Shown here one piece after another: positions 55,144 through 63,248 of a stretch of DNA of 64,000 bases. Numbering within the stretch: position 1 is the first letter of the stretch; every line of letters starts with the position of its first letter. The stretch is from contig JAFECE010000011.1 in NCBI GenBank assembly GCA_018242295.1, positions 124,001 to 188,000 of the forward strand. Direction: 5' to 3'. This stretch comes from Pseudomonadota bacterium (GTDB lineage Bacteria; Pseudomonadota; Alphaproteobacteria; Rhizobiales; Hyphomicrobiaceae). The translations under genes and the position numbers were made by a program. Below the pieces are notes generated by a model that did not search any database, was not told the DNA's origin, and worked only from the letters and a program-made list of their open reading frames with translations.

Positions 55144-55256
55144 GCGGGTCGTCCCGCTGTTGGCCGGATCGGAATCCGGAGCAGCGTCATCGGGTCGGGC
55201 ATTTATCTCCGACCCCTCAGGCCTGAGCAGACCATAGCCTGCGTCATCGCAAGGCT
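55144..55256 (+). ncRNA. run of five predicted hairpins upstream of the RBBP9-like gene (unassigned structured RNA)
   Basis: Successive perfect or near-perfect stems: GCGGG-TCGT-CCCGC (55144-55157), CCGGAT-CGGA-ATCCGG (55164-55179), GGGTCGG/CCGACCC (55192-55215), the palindrome CTCAGGCCTGAG (55216-55227) and AGCCTGCG/CGCAAGGCT with one bulge (55236-55256). The last ends 20 bp before the ATG at 55277. No known riboswitch consensus was recognised. It could be a regulatory leader or a small RNA. Confidence 0.4.
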
Positions 55257-55276
55257 CAGCATCAAGGATGAATTCA

Positions 55277-55996
55277 ATGTCGACAACTCTCATCGTTCCT
55301 GGTCTGCGTTCGAGTGGACCGACGCATTGGCAGACGTGGCTCGAGCGCCGTGTCAGCGGCAGCATCCGGGTCACACAGCGCGATTGGAACGATCCGCACT
55401 TGCCGGAATGGTCGGCCCGCATTCGTCGCGAAATTGCGCAGGCAATCGGACCGACATTCATTGCCGCGCACTCGTTCGGTGCTTTGGCGGCTGTCCAGGC
55501 CGCGAGCGATCACGCCGAGCGAATTACTGGCGCGCTCCTGGTCGCGCCGGCGGATCCCGACAACTTCGGAGTCGCTGAATTTCTGCCGGTCAAGCCCTTG
55601 GGATTCCCGGTCGTGGTTGTTGCGAGCCGCAACGATCCCTGGATGGCATTCGACAAGGCGCGCCACTGGGCGGATCTCTGGCGGGCCGATTTCGTCGATC
55701 TCGGCGAAGCAGGGCACATCAATGCCGACGCCGGTTTTGGACCGTGGCCTGAAGGTCTTGCATTGCTTGAAAGATTGCGCCGTGCTGGTGAGTTCCGTTC
55801 AGCAGCGGAGCGGCTTGCGGCCTTGGATCTTTCCCAGGCGCGGCCCTTGCAGCGGCATTGGCTGGCGCGAAGGCGACAGGCGCTTCGCAGCTCGCAGCCT
55901 CTTGATCATCGCGACATCGTTGGCGCGGCAACGCTCCTTCGAGCAGCCGGCTGGACCGTTGGTGCTCCGGTCGTACCAGCGCGTAGTACACGATAG
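55277..55996 (+). CDS. RBBP9/YdeN-like alpha/beta hydrolase
   Basis: 239 residues from ATG 55277 with AAGGA upstream; ATG 55268 is also possible. The start TTLIVPGLRSSGPTHWQTWLE, the nucleophile elbow AAHSFGA (Ser near residue 66), SRNDPWM (Asp region) and GEAGHINADAGFGPWPEG (catalytic His) are the RBBP9 serine hydrolase pattern. The C-terminal 70 residues extend beyond the usual length of about 180. The substrate is unknown. It lies between sbp and a porin in the sulfate region. Confidence 0.82.
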   Translation: MSTTLIVPGLRSSGPTHWQTWLERRVSGSIRVTQRDWNDPHLPEWSARIRREIAQAIGPTFIAAHSFGALAAVQAASDHAERITGALLVAPADPDNFGVAEFLPVKPLGFPVVVVASRNDPWMAFDKARHWADLWRADFVDLGEAGHINADAGFGPWPEGLALLERLRRAGEFRSAAERLAALDLSQARPLQRHWLARRRQALRSSQPLDHRDIVGAATLLRAAGWTVGAPVVPARSTR

Positions 55997-56038
55997 CCAC
56001 CCGCTATTGCAGAAATGTTCAGCTCTGAGAACAGGAGG

Positions 56039-56067
56039 TTGACACTTCGACCGGATCATAAAAATAT
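56039..56067 (+). promoter_or_regulatory. candidate sigma-70-type promoter of the porin gene
   Basis: TTGACA (56039-56044), 17 bases, AAATAT (56062-56067), about 65 bp before the ATG at 56132. The stretch after it is AT rich and holds ATAAG-N4-CATATTTCT (from about 56084), a partial look-alike of the CysB-type dyad. Confidence 0.5.
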
Positions 56068-56131
56068 CGTTGAAAATCAATGATATAAGAAGACATATTT
56101 CTGATAAAACAGACGGGGGTCTGAAAAACAC

Positions 56132-57454
56132 ATGAAGTTGGTACAGGGAACTTGGAGTCCGTGGGGGCTCTGCGTGGCAGCCCTTATGGCGAGTGCATGG
56201 GCGATGCCAGCGGCTGCGGCTGATCTTGGGGGTAGTTGCTGCGCCGATCTCGAAGAGCGTGTTGCCGAGCTTGAGGCTACGACGGCCCGCAAAGGCAATC
56301 GGAAAGTCAGCCTGACGATTTCGGGCTGGGTGAGTGAGAGCGTGACGTGGTGGGATGATGGTCACGAAAGCAACGCCTACGTGGGCACGAATCCGGTTGA
56401 GCAATCTCGCTTCCGTTTCGTCGGCGAAGCCAAGATCGACAAGGACTGGTCGGCCGGCTACGTGCTTGAAGTCGGCGTGTGGGGCGGCAACGGTGGGAAA
56501 TTCGATCAAAATAACCCAGACGGCGCGAGCGGTGCGAATAGCCTTGTCATTCGCAAGAGTAGCTGGTTCCTGAAGAACAAAGATTACGGCAAGGTCACTG
56601 TCGGTCAGGACAGCACGGCCACCTACCATTTGCTTGACGATGCCGACACGACGCTCACGCGAAATTTCTACGACGCCGAAGGTCCACCTGACTATGTTCA
56701 GAGCTTCCTGCTTCGCGACAAGGCTGGGAACCCGGTCGGTGCCAACTTGAAGTGGGGTGACGCGCTCCGTGGCTTCAACAATTCGACGCCGGGCGACGAT
56801 GGCCGCAGAAACATCGTCCGCTACGACTCGCCGACGTTCGCCGGCTTCAATGTCGCGACGGCCTGGGGCGAGGACGACATCTGGGATGTCGCGTTGATGT
56901 ACAAGGGTGAAGTCGGCGATTTCAGCTACAACGCACGGGCCGGATATGGTCAGTCGACAGATGGAGCCTCGACTCCTTGCCACGGATCGAGCACAGCGGC
57001 CGACGACGCACTCAATTGCGAGTGGTGGGGCATTTCGGGTTTCATCCAGCACTCTCCGACGGGTCTGTTCGTCTACGGCGGATACGGCAAGCAGCATGAC
57101 GGCTCGAACAATCCGATCGTCGACGCGAACATCCTCGAAAAAGACAGCACGACGTGGTTCGTTCAGGGCGGTGTCGAGAAGAAGTGGATACCGCTCGGCA
57201 AGACCAACATCTTCGGTGCATACCGGCATGATGATGCGGGTTCGAACGTGAGCAACACCGGTGCGATCAAAACGCAGGGTGCCGATATCAATTTCTGGGC
57301 AGTCGGTGCTGCGCAGAACATCGAGGCAGCAGAAACTACTCTTTACCTCTTCTATCAGCATGTCGATGGCGACGTGACGGTTGGCACGAATACGTCGGCC
57401 ACCGATCTGTCGGCGATGCAGCAAGTTGTCGGCGGCGTGAAGATCAACTTCTAA
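56132..57454 (+). CDS. outer-membrane porin
   Basis: 440 residues. A signal peptide (about 1-30, ending AAA) precedes a short Cys-containing and coiled-coil part (DLEERVAELEAT) and a long beta-barrel with many aromatic girdle residues, ending in KINF, the C-terminal Phe needed for outer-membrane insertion. The layout is that of alphaproteobacterial porins (Porin_2-like), with a large content of Gly and Asp. Its position between sbp and the cys permease genes suggests a role in sulfur-compound uptake, which is inference. Confidence 0.87.
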   Translation: MKLVQGTWSPWGLCVAALMASAWAMPAAAADLGGSCCADLEERVAELEATTARKGNRKVSLTISGWVSESVTWWDDGHESNAYVGTNPVEQSRFRFVGEAKIDKDWSAGYVLEVGVWGGNGGKFDQNNPDGASGANSLVIRKSSWFLKNKDYGKVTVGQDSTATYHLLDDADTTLTRNFYDAEGPPDYVQSFLLRDKAGNPVGANLKWGDALRGFNNSTPGDDGRRNIVRYDSPTFAGFNVATAWGEDDIWDVALMYKGEVGDFSYNARAGYGQSTDGASTPCHGSSTAADDALNCEWWGISGFIQHSPTGLFVYGGYGKQHDGSNNPIVDANILEKDSTTWFVQGGVEKKWIPLGKTNIFGAYRHDDAGSNVSNTGAIKTQGADINFWAVGAAQNIEAAETTLYLFYQHVDGDVTVGTNTSATDLSAMQQVVGGVKINF

Positions 57455-57511
57455 GATTCACACTCTTCGTTTCGGGAGTAACGCATATCTGACGTTCCCG
57501 TCAGAGTTCTT

Positions 57512-57554
57512 GCGAGAAGGAGAGCCGAGAGGCTGTTCTTCTCGCTTTTTTTTT
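57512..57554 (+). terminator. rho-independent terminator of the porin gene
   Basis: GCGAGAAG and CTTCTCGC (8 bp) enclose an inner AGCC-GAGA-GGCT hairpin and are followed by nine T. It is a very strong terminator, about 60 bp after the porin stop. Confidence 0.9.
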
Positions 57555-57595
57555 GCCTTGCGGCCCGAGCAATGCTCGCTCCGATAATTCCTCTC

Positions 57596-57621
57596 ATAAG
57601 CTCAGCATTTCTTCTTCGTTC
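57596..57621. promoter_or_regulatory. CysB-type operator upstream of the XRE-cupin gene (site 2)
   Basis: 26 bases identical to 53861-53886, 44 bp before the chosen start at 57665. The exact identity at two promoters 3.7 kb apart argues for selection of a binding site. The start codon of the regulator is uncertain, but it must lie after the site for it to act as a promoter element. Confidence 0.68.
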
Positions 57622-57664
57622 TGCCGGTATCGCCGCTCGGTTATCCGTATTTGCAGATGCAAAT

Positions 57665-58327
57665 ATGATGGCGGATGTCGCAGCGATGGTGATGGCCAGA
57701 AAAGAAGATTTCGAGAATTTTCAGGGTGCGGACAACGGCCCAACGAAGCTTTCGATTATCGTCGGAGAAAATCTCAGACAGCTCCGGCGGAAGAACGGTT
57801 TGTCGCTCGAGCAACTCAGCGCCTTGTCCGGCGTCAGCCGCGCGATGCTGGGGCAGATCGAGACGGGTAAAAGCGCGCCGACTATCAACCTCTTGGGCCG
57901 CATAGCGGAAGCTTTGAAGGTATCTGTCCCAAGTCTCATTTCCAGTCCGGGGGTGGGTGGCACCATTATCGTTCCGCGCGACCGAGCGACGGTCGTTTCG
58001 TCAAGCGAAGGCGGGTTCGTCAGCCGCGCGCTGTTTCCGTGGGGCGATCCGCAAAGCATCGAAATTTATGAAGTCACCGTCAGCGCGCATCATCGAGAAG
58101 CTTTTGCCGCACAGGCGGCAGGTGCGAAGAAAAATCTCGTCGTCATCTCGGGTAGTCTCGAGATCCTCGTTGGCGAGGATTCTCCGGCGCGGCTGATCGA
58201 GGGTGACGCCATCCTCTTCAACGCCGATACACCGCATCATTTTCATAATCCTGGTGATACGGACGCAAAAGCATTTCTGGTCGTCACCGGTCTCGACGGT
58301 TCGAACGCACGCGTACGGCAGGGTTAA
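57665..58327 (+). CDS. XRE-family regulator with C-terminal cupin domain
   Basis: 220 residues from ATG 57665 (in-frame ATGs at 57668, 57686 and 57692 also fit). Residues 35-90 form an XRE helix-turn-helix (VGENLRQLRRKNGLSLEQLSALSGVS). The rest is a cupin barrel with EIYEVTVSAHHREAF, GDAILFNADTPHHFHNPGD. Such proteins sense a small ligand and repress or activate nearby genes. It sits in front of the cysTWA-cysB unit and behind its own CysB-type site, so it may be a second sulfur regulator. Confidence 0.8.
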   Translation: MMADVAAMVMARKEDFENFQGADNGPTKLSIIVGENLRQLRRKNGLSLEQLSALSGVSRAMLGQIETGKSAPTINLLGRIAEALKVSVPSLISSPGVGGTIIVPRDRATVVSSSEGGFVSRALFPWGDPQSIEIYEVTVSAHHREAFAAQAAGAKKNLVVISGSLEILVGEDSPARLIEGDAILFNADTPHHFHNPGDTDAKAFLVVTGLDGSNARVRQG

Positions 58328-58360
58328 GACTGCCTCGTCCTGGGAAATCCCGATAATCGA

Positions 58361-58386
58361 ATATGCTTAGCATCTCTTATTTGTTA
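58361..58386. promoter_or_regulatory. CysB-type operator upstream of the cysT unit (site 3)
   Basis: ATATGCTTAGCATCTCTTAT and six following bases keep the core of sites 1 and 2 (A-T-A-x-G-C-T-x-A-G-CAT-x-TCTT) and improve the right arm to CTTAT, giving ATATG-N10-CTTAT. It lies 85 bp before the 31-codon ORF and 166 bp before cysT. Confidence 0.65.
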
Positions 58387-58445
58387 GCCGGGGGCAGGCT
58401 CTCAAATAGTGTGCTGGTTGTTTGCTTTAGCAGAGAGGCGAGCGG

Positions 58446-58541
58446 ATGACCGCCAACCAACTAATCCTCAGCATGGCGATCTCCTGGGCCGGCGTCTTCG
58501 CCGCTGCAGGGTTCGTGATCGTGGTCGCAGTGCTGATTTGA
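58446..58541 (+). CDS. 31-residue single-helix membrane peptide upstream of cysT
   Basis: ATG at 58446 with GAGAGG upstream, ending in TGA at 58541, 10 bp before cysT. The peptide starts MTANQLILSMAISWAG and is almost all hydrophobic, a single membrane helix. Its own ribosome site, tight spacing to cysT and position directly after the CysB-type site suggest it is a genuine small protein of the sulfate operon. No family is known to me; it may aid CysTW assembly or act as a regulatory peptide. Confidence 0.55.
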   Translation: MTANQLILSMAISWAGVFAAAGFVIVVAVLI

Positions 58542-58551
58542 CGGAGGGGGA

Positions 58552-59385
58552 ATGTCTGGGGTGAATAAGAGAGTCCTGCCGGGCTTCGGGCTGTCGCTCG
58601 GATTCACGCTGGTATACCTGTCGTTGATCGTTCTCATTCCGCTCTCAGCCGTCTTCATCAAGACAACGACGATGAGCTGGCATGAGTTCCTGGATGCGGT
58701 TGCTTCTCCGCGTGTCATCGCTTCCTACAAGCTGACGTTCGGCGCGTCGTTTCTGGCCGCTTTGATCAATGCCGTTTTCGGATTGCTGCTTGCTTGGGGG
58801 CTGACGCGCTATCCGTTTCCGGGCCGGAAGATCGTCGATGCGTTGATCGATCTTCCCTTTGCATTGCCAACGGCTGTCGCGGGCATTGCGCTGACTGCGA
58901 TCTACGCGAAGAACGGATGGGTAGGCAGCCTGCTCGAGCCGCTCGGCATCAAGATCGCATTCGGTCCTCCGGGCGTGCTTGTCGCGCTCACTTTCATCGG
59001 CTTGCCTTTTGTCGTTAGAACGGTGCAACCGGTTCTTGAAGATCTCGAGACGGAATATGAGGAAGCCGCGGCGAGCCTCGGGGCGACGCGTTGGCAAGCG
59101 TTTCAGCGCGTGGTGTTTCCGACGCTGGTCCCGGCATTGCTCACGGGCTTCGCGCTGGCGTTCGCGCGTGCCGTCGGGGAATACGGTTCGGTGATCTTCA
59201 TCGCGGGCAATATTCCGATGGTTTCGGAAATTACGCCGCTGATCATCATCACGAAGCTCGAGCAGTTCGACTACAAGGGCGCGACAGCGGTTGCCACTGT
59301 CATGCTGGTCATCTCGTTCCTGCTGCTGCTGCTGATCAATGGTCTGCAGGCCTGGACCGCACGTCGCACGGGGAGAGCAATCTGA
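58552..59385 (+). CDS. cysT: sulfate ABC transporter permease subunit CysT
   Basis: 277 residues with about six membrane helices; GGAGGGGG precedes the ATG. The conserved permease loop EEAAASLGATRWQAFQRVVFPTLVPALL (about 170-197) contacts the ATPase. LPFALPTAVAGIAL and RAVGEYGSVIFIAGN are typical of CysT. With CysW, CysA and Sbp it imports sulfate and thiosulfate. The stop overlaps cysW by one base (TGATG). Confidence 0.95.
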   Translation: MSGVNKRVLPGFGLSLGFTLVYLSLIVLIPLSAVFIKTTTMSWHEFLDAVASPRVIASYKLTFGASFLAALINAVFGLLLAWGLTRYPFPGRKIVDALIDLPFALPTAVAGIALTAIYAKNGWVGSLLEPLGIKIAFGPPGVLVALTFIGLPFVVRTVQPVLEDLETEYEEAAASLGATRWQAFQRVVFPTLVPALLTGFALAFARAVGEYGSVIFIAGNIPMVSEITPLIIITKLEQFDYKGATAVATVMLVISFLLLLLINGLQAWTARRTGRAI

Positions 59386-60275
59386 TGACCGGCCTTGCTG
59401 CAACATTCGACGAACGGCCCGATACGGCCAGCAAGTTCCAGGCCAATCCTGCGACGCGAGATTCGACGTGGGTGAGGTATCTGATCGTCGGCGTGGGCCT
59501 CACCTATTTCGCCCTGTTCCTTTTGCTGCCCTTGATCGCGGTTTTCGTCGAGGCCTTCCGCAAAGGGGCGGGCGTCTACTTTTCAGCGCTCGTTGAGCCC
59601 GATGCGCTGTCTGCCATTCGCCTGACGCTTCTGGCCGCGGCGCTGTCGGTTCCGTTCAATCTGCTTTTCGGGTTGGCGGCTGCCTGGGCAATCGCGAAGT
59701 TTCAGTTCCGCGGCAAAAATTTTTTGATCACGCTCATCGACCTGCCATTCTCGGTATCGCCGGTGGTTGCGGGCCTGATCTATGTTCTGGTGTTCGGTCT
59801 GCAGGGCTGGTTTGGCGGCTGGCTGCGCGAGCACGACATAAAAATCATCTTTGCCGTGCCGGGCATCATCTTGGCGACGACGTTCGTCACGTTCCCCTTC
59901 ATCGCTCGCGAACTCATCCCGTTGATGCAGGCGCAAGGCCGGGACGAAGAGGAGGCGGCAATCTCGCTTGGTGCTTCCGGCTTCCAGACGTTCTGGCGCG
60001 TGACCATTCCGAATATCAAATGGGCGCTGCTTTACGGGATCATCCTGTGCAACGCGCGCGCAATGGGCGAGTTCGGTGCGGTGTCGGTCGTTTCCGGCCA
60101 CATTCGCGGCGAGACCAACACGATGCCGCTGCAGGTCGAGATTCTCTACAACGAATATCAGTTCGCAGCCGCCTTTGCCATGGCGTCGTTACTGGCGTTA
60201 CTCGCGCTCGTAACGCTGGTCTTAAAAACGTACGTCGAGTGGCGCGCCCACCACCATCCGGTAGCTGAGGAATAG
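59385..60275 (+). CDS. cysW: sulfate ABC transporter permease subunit CysW
   Basis: 296 residues from ATG 59385. Six membrane helices follow an N-terminal cytoplasmic stretch. It shows [38 protein letters not shown], the [31 protein letters not shown] coupling loop and [25 protein letters not shown], all typical of CysW. It is read between cysT and cysA in a tight operon. Confidence 0.95.
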   Translation: MTGLAATFDERPDTASKFQANPATRDSTWVRYLIVGVGLTYFALFLLLPLIAVFVEAFRKGAGVYFSALVEPDALSAIRLTLLAAALSVPFNLLFGLAAAWAIAKFQFRGKNFLITLIDLPFSVSPVVAGLIYVLVFGLQGWFGGWLREHDIKIIFAVPGIILATTFVTFPFIARELIPLMQAQGRDEEEAAISLGASGFQTFWRVTIPNIKWALLYGIILCNARAMGEFGAVSVVSGHIRGETNTMPLQVEILYNEYQFAAAFAMASLLALLALVTLVLKTYVEWRAHHHPVAEE

Positions 60276-60280
60276 GTTTC

Positions 60281-61378
60281 ATGAGCATCGAGGTCATTGA
60301 TGTCAGCAAGACGTTTGGTAGCTTCACGGCGCTGAATAACGTCTCTCTCAATTTTCCGGATGGTGAGCTCGTAGCGCTTCTTGGCCCGTCGGGTTGTGGG
60401 AAGACGACCCTGTTGCGGGTCATTGCCGGCCTTGAGCATCCCGACTCGGGCCGCATCGTGCTCGACGGCATAGATGCGACCGACAAGGATGTCCGTCAGC
60501 GCCGCGTTGGCTTCGTGTTTCAGCATTACGCGCTCTTCCGGCATATGACGGTGTTCGAAAACATCGCGTTCGGCCTGCGCGTGCGCCCTCGCCGCGAGCG
60601 GCCGAGCGAAAAGGAAATTCGCGCGAAGGTGACGCGTCTTCTCGATCTGGTGCAACTCGGCTGGGTGGCGAACCGTTTTCCGTCGCAACTTTCTGGCGGG
60701 CAGCGGCAGCGCATCGCGCTCGCGAGGGCACTTGCTGTCGAGCCGCGCGTTCTGCTTCTCGACGAGCCTTTCGGCGCACTCGATGCCAAAGTCCGCAAGG
60801 AGCTTCGGCGCTGGCTGCGGACGCTGCACGACGAGCTGCATATCTCGTCGATCTTCGTGACGCACGACCAGGAGGAGGCGCTTGAAGTTTCCGACCGGAT
60901 CGTTCTCGTCAACAAGGGCAACGTCGAGCAGATCGGCTCGCCGAGAGAGATCTACGAGAAACCCGCGACAGCTTTCGCCTACGGATTCATCGGGACGGTC
61001 AACGAGTTCCGCGGCCGTGTCGACGGCGGATTCGTCCGCGTCGGCTATGAGCGCTTGCGCTTCGAGACCGGAAGCTTCAAAGACGGCCAGGAGGTCATTG
61101 CCTTCAGCCGTCCGCACGATACTGAAATCGTTGCGAATCCGCAGTCTGACGATGGCGTGTCCGCGAGCATCAATCGAATTCTTGGTAGCGGCTCGGTCGC
61201 CCGGGTAGAACTTGTCGCCAACGGCGATGCGCGCGAAGGACGAAAAGACTTCTTCGAGGTTGAGATACCGGGTACGGAAGTTCAATCGCTCGGATTGTCG
61301 ACCGGTCAGCACGTGAAACTCAGGGGACGCCGCTTGAGCGTCTTTCCAATTCAGAACACAACAAAGGCAGCTTCGTGA
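60281..61378 (+). CDS. cysA: sulfate ABC transporter ATP-binding protein CysA
   Basis: 365 residues. Walker [19 protein letters not shown] (about 36), Q-loop [12 protein letters not shown], signature [15 protein letters not shown], Walker [17 protein letters not shown] and the switch His in [10 protein letters not shown] are intact. A C-terminal TOBE-like regulatory part follows (about 240-365). It powers CysTW. The stop overlaps the GTG start of the CysB gene. Confidence 0.95.
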   Translation: MSIEVIDVSKTFGSFTALNNVSLNFPDGELVALLGPSGCGKTTLLRVIAGLEHPDSGRIVLDGIDATDKDVRQRRVGFVFQHYALFRHMTVFENIAFGLRVRPRRERPSEKEIRAKVTRLLDLVQLGWVANRFPSQLSGGQRQRIALARALAVEPRVLLLDEPFGALDAKVRKELRRWLRTLHDELHISSIFVTHDQEEALEVSDRIVLVNKGNVEQIGSPREIYEKPATAFAYGFIGTVNEFRGRVDGGFVRVGYERLRFETGSFKDGQEVIAFSRPHDTEIVANPQSDDGVSASINRILGSGSVARVELVANGDAREGRKDFFEVEIPGTEVQSLGLSTGQHVKLRGRRLSVFPIQNTTKAAS

Positions 61379-62304
61379 ATTTCCAACAACTTCGCATTAT
61401 CCGCGAAACGCTACGCCGCAATTTCAATCTGACCGAAGTTGCCAATGCGCTCTACACGTCACAGTCCGGTGTATCCAAGCATATCAAAGACCTCGAGGAC
61501 GAACTGGGGGTTGAACTGTTTGTCCGCCGTGGCAAGCGGCTTCTCGGTCTTACCGAACCCGGCAAAGAACTGGCGCTGATCGTCGACCGCATTCTGCTCG
61601 ACACGGCCAACATCAAACGGCTTGCCGATCAATTTGCCGGACGGGATCGCGGCGAGCTCGTCATCGCGACGACGCATACGCAGGCGCGCTACGCGTTGCC
61701 GAGGCCGATTGCGGCTTTCCGCAGGGAATTTCCGAACGTGCACCTTGTCTTGCACCAGGGAACGCCGAAAGACATTGCCGCGATGCTAAACGATGGTACG
61801 GCGGACATCGGCATTGCCACCGAAGCGCTGGAGGATACGCCAGAGCATGTGACTTTCCCGTTCTACTCCTGGCATCACGGTGTCGTCGTGCCGAAGGGAC
61901 ATCCGCTCGAAAGCGAGACGCCCGTGAGCTTGGAAAAGATCGCGGAATGGCCGATCATTACGTATCACGAGGGGTTCACGGGGCGACCCGCAATCGATGC
62001 GACTTTCGCTAGGGCTAATCTGGCGCTCGATATCGTAATGGTTGCACTCGACGCAGACGTCATTAAAACCTACGTCGAAGTCGGGCTTGGAATCGGCATT
62101 GTCGGTTCCATGGCGTATGACGCAAACCGTGACGCGGGCTTGACGCTGCTCGACACGTCTCACCTCTTTCCGAAATCGACGTCACGCATCGCGCTCCGCC
62201 GTGGCCGCTTCTTGCGCGGTTTCGCCTACCGGTTTCTCGCGCTCTGCTCGCCGGAGTTGACGGAGAAGGTGGTCAAGGAAGGCATTGCCGAGCCAACCGA
62301 TTGA
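61375..62304 (+). CDS. cysB: CysB-family LysR-type transcriptional regulator
   Basis: 309 residues from GTG 61375 (GTGA overlap with cysA). The N-terminal helix-turn-helix reads [32 protein letters not shown]; the effector domain starts near residue 90 ([17 protein letters not shown]), as in CysB and Cbl, with [11 protein letters not shown] and a C-terminal [15 protein letters not shown]. In enterobacteria CysB activates sulfate genes with N-acetylserine as inducer. Coupled to the transporter, it is the likely reader of the three dyads at 53861, 57596 and 58361. Confidence 0.9.
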   Translation: MNFQQLRIIRETLRRNFNLTEVANALYTSQSGVSKHIKDLEDELGVELFVRRGKRLLGLTEPGKELALIVDRILLDTANIKRLADQFAGRDRGELVIATTHTQARYALPRPIAAFRREFPNVHLVLHQGTPKDIAAMLNDGTADIGIATEALEDTPEHVTFPFYSWHHGVVVPKGHPLESETPVSLEKIAEWPIITYHEGFTGRPAIDATFARANLALDIVMVALDADVIKTYVEVGLGIGIVGSMAYDANRDAGLTLLDTSHLFPKSTSRIALRRGRFLRGFAYRFLALCSPELTEKVVKEGIAEPTD

Positions 62305-62323
62305 ACCTCGACACGGGCCGATG

Positions 62324-62425
62324 GCTAGAGCGTTTCCGCTTTTCTTTGAATCGCGAAAACGCTCTAGCCTTTTGTTTTGACGCAATTCCGGACGCAAAAC
62401 CGTTGCACACTTTTGCTGGAATTGC
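62324..62425. repeat. intergenic palindromic repeat of the Hyphomicrobiales type
   Basis: Two stem-loops back to back: GCTAGAGCGTTT/AAACGCTCTAGC (arms 62324-62335 and 62357-62368) and GCAATTCC/GGAATTGC (62382-62389 and 62418-62425). Sequences with this AGAGCGTTT..AAACGCTCT layout recur many times in intergenic regions of related genomes as I recall. It ends one base before the hyi stop and could serve as the terminator for cysB and hyi. Only one copy is seen in this window. Confidence 0.7.
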
Positions 62426-62426
62426 T

Positions 62427-63221
62427 CTAAGCCGTCTGTGACTTGGATTTCTGGGCTCTGAACCAGGCGAGGCTGTCGTAGGTGGAGGCGAGCGGCTTGT
62501 ATTCGCAGCCCACCCATCCTTTGTAGCCGATGCTGTCGAGATGCCGGAATATGAAGGGATAGTTGATCTCGCCGGTGCCCGGCTGGTGGCGGCCGGGCGT
62601 GTCCGCGATTTGGATATGGGCGATAAGGTTCCGGTACTTATCGATGGTCGGCGTCAAATCGCCTTCCATGATCTGCATGTGATAGACGTCGTATTGAAGA
62701 CGCAGGTTTTCCGCTTCCACCGTTTCGATGATGTCGGCGGCCTTGGCCGTTGAATCGAGAAAGTAGCCGGGAATGTCGCGGGTGTTGATCGGTTCGATAA
62801 GCAGCGTTAGGCCTTCACCGGCGAGAACCTTGGCGGCAAAGCGTAAGTTCTCGACATAGGTTTTCCGCATCGCCCTGTGGTCGGCGCCATTGGGCGCGAT
62901 GCCGGCGAGGCAATGGAGCTGCGTGCAGCCCAGAGCTTTTGCATATTTTACGGCGCGCTCCACGCTGTCGCGGAATTCGCCGACGAGGTTCGGATAAATT
63001 GCGATGCCGCGCTCGCCCGCCTCCCAATTGCCGGGGGGCAAATTGAAGAGCACCTGGCGCAGTCCGTTTGCCTTCAGACGGGCGGCGATATCGTCGGCGT
63101 CGAACTCGTATGGAAAAAGAAATTCGGCGCCTTCGAAGCCTGCAGCGGCGGCTGCTTCGAAGCGATCGAGAAACGGCATCTCGTTGAACAGCAGCGATAA
63201 ATTGGCCGCGAATTTTGGCAT
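62427..63221 (-). CDS. hyi: hydroxypyruvate isomerase (sugar isomerase TIM barrel)
   Basis: 264 residues. A xylose-isomerase-like TIM barrel with FAANLSLLFNEMPFLDRFEAAAAAGFEGAEF at the N-terminus, HCLAGIAPNG, LLIEPIN (metal Glu), YDVYHMQIMEGD, HIQIADTPGRHQPGTGEINY and GCEYKP (second Glu) as in Hyi/OtnI. It interconverts hydroxypyruvate and tartronate semialdehyde, linking glyoxylate use or the serine cycle to glycerate. The gene is leftward, 27 bp after lipA. Confidence 0.92.
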   Translation of the reverse strand: MPKFAANLSLLFNEMPFLDRFEAAAAAGFEGAEFLFPYEFDADDIAARLKANGLRQVLFNLPPGNWEAGERGIAIYPNLVGEFRDSVERAVKYAKALGCTQLHCLAGIAPNGADHRAMRKTYVENLRFAAKVLAGEGLTLLIEPINTRDIPGYFLDSTAKAADIIETVEAENLRLQYDVYHMQIMEGDLTPTIDKYRNLIAHIQIADTPGRHQPGTGEINYPFIFRHLDSIGYKGWVGCEYKPLASTYDSLAWFRAQKSKSQTA

Positions 63222-63248
63222 GGCCGTCCTGCTTGCCGAGGTGACCGA

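Noticed and set aside
56084-56110. Possible fourth CysB-type site before the porin
   Set aside because: It has ATAAG and a nearby CATATTTCT, but the spacing is off by one and the right arm is lost; too weak to list as a site.
55799-57424. A 541-codon minus-strand frame opposite the porin
   Set aside because: Shadow frame: the + strand encodes a porin with signal peptide and C-terminal Phe and has its own terminator.
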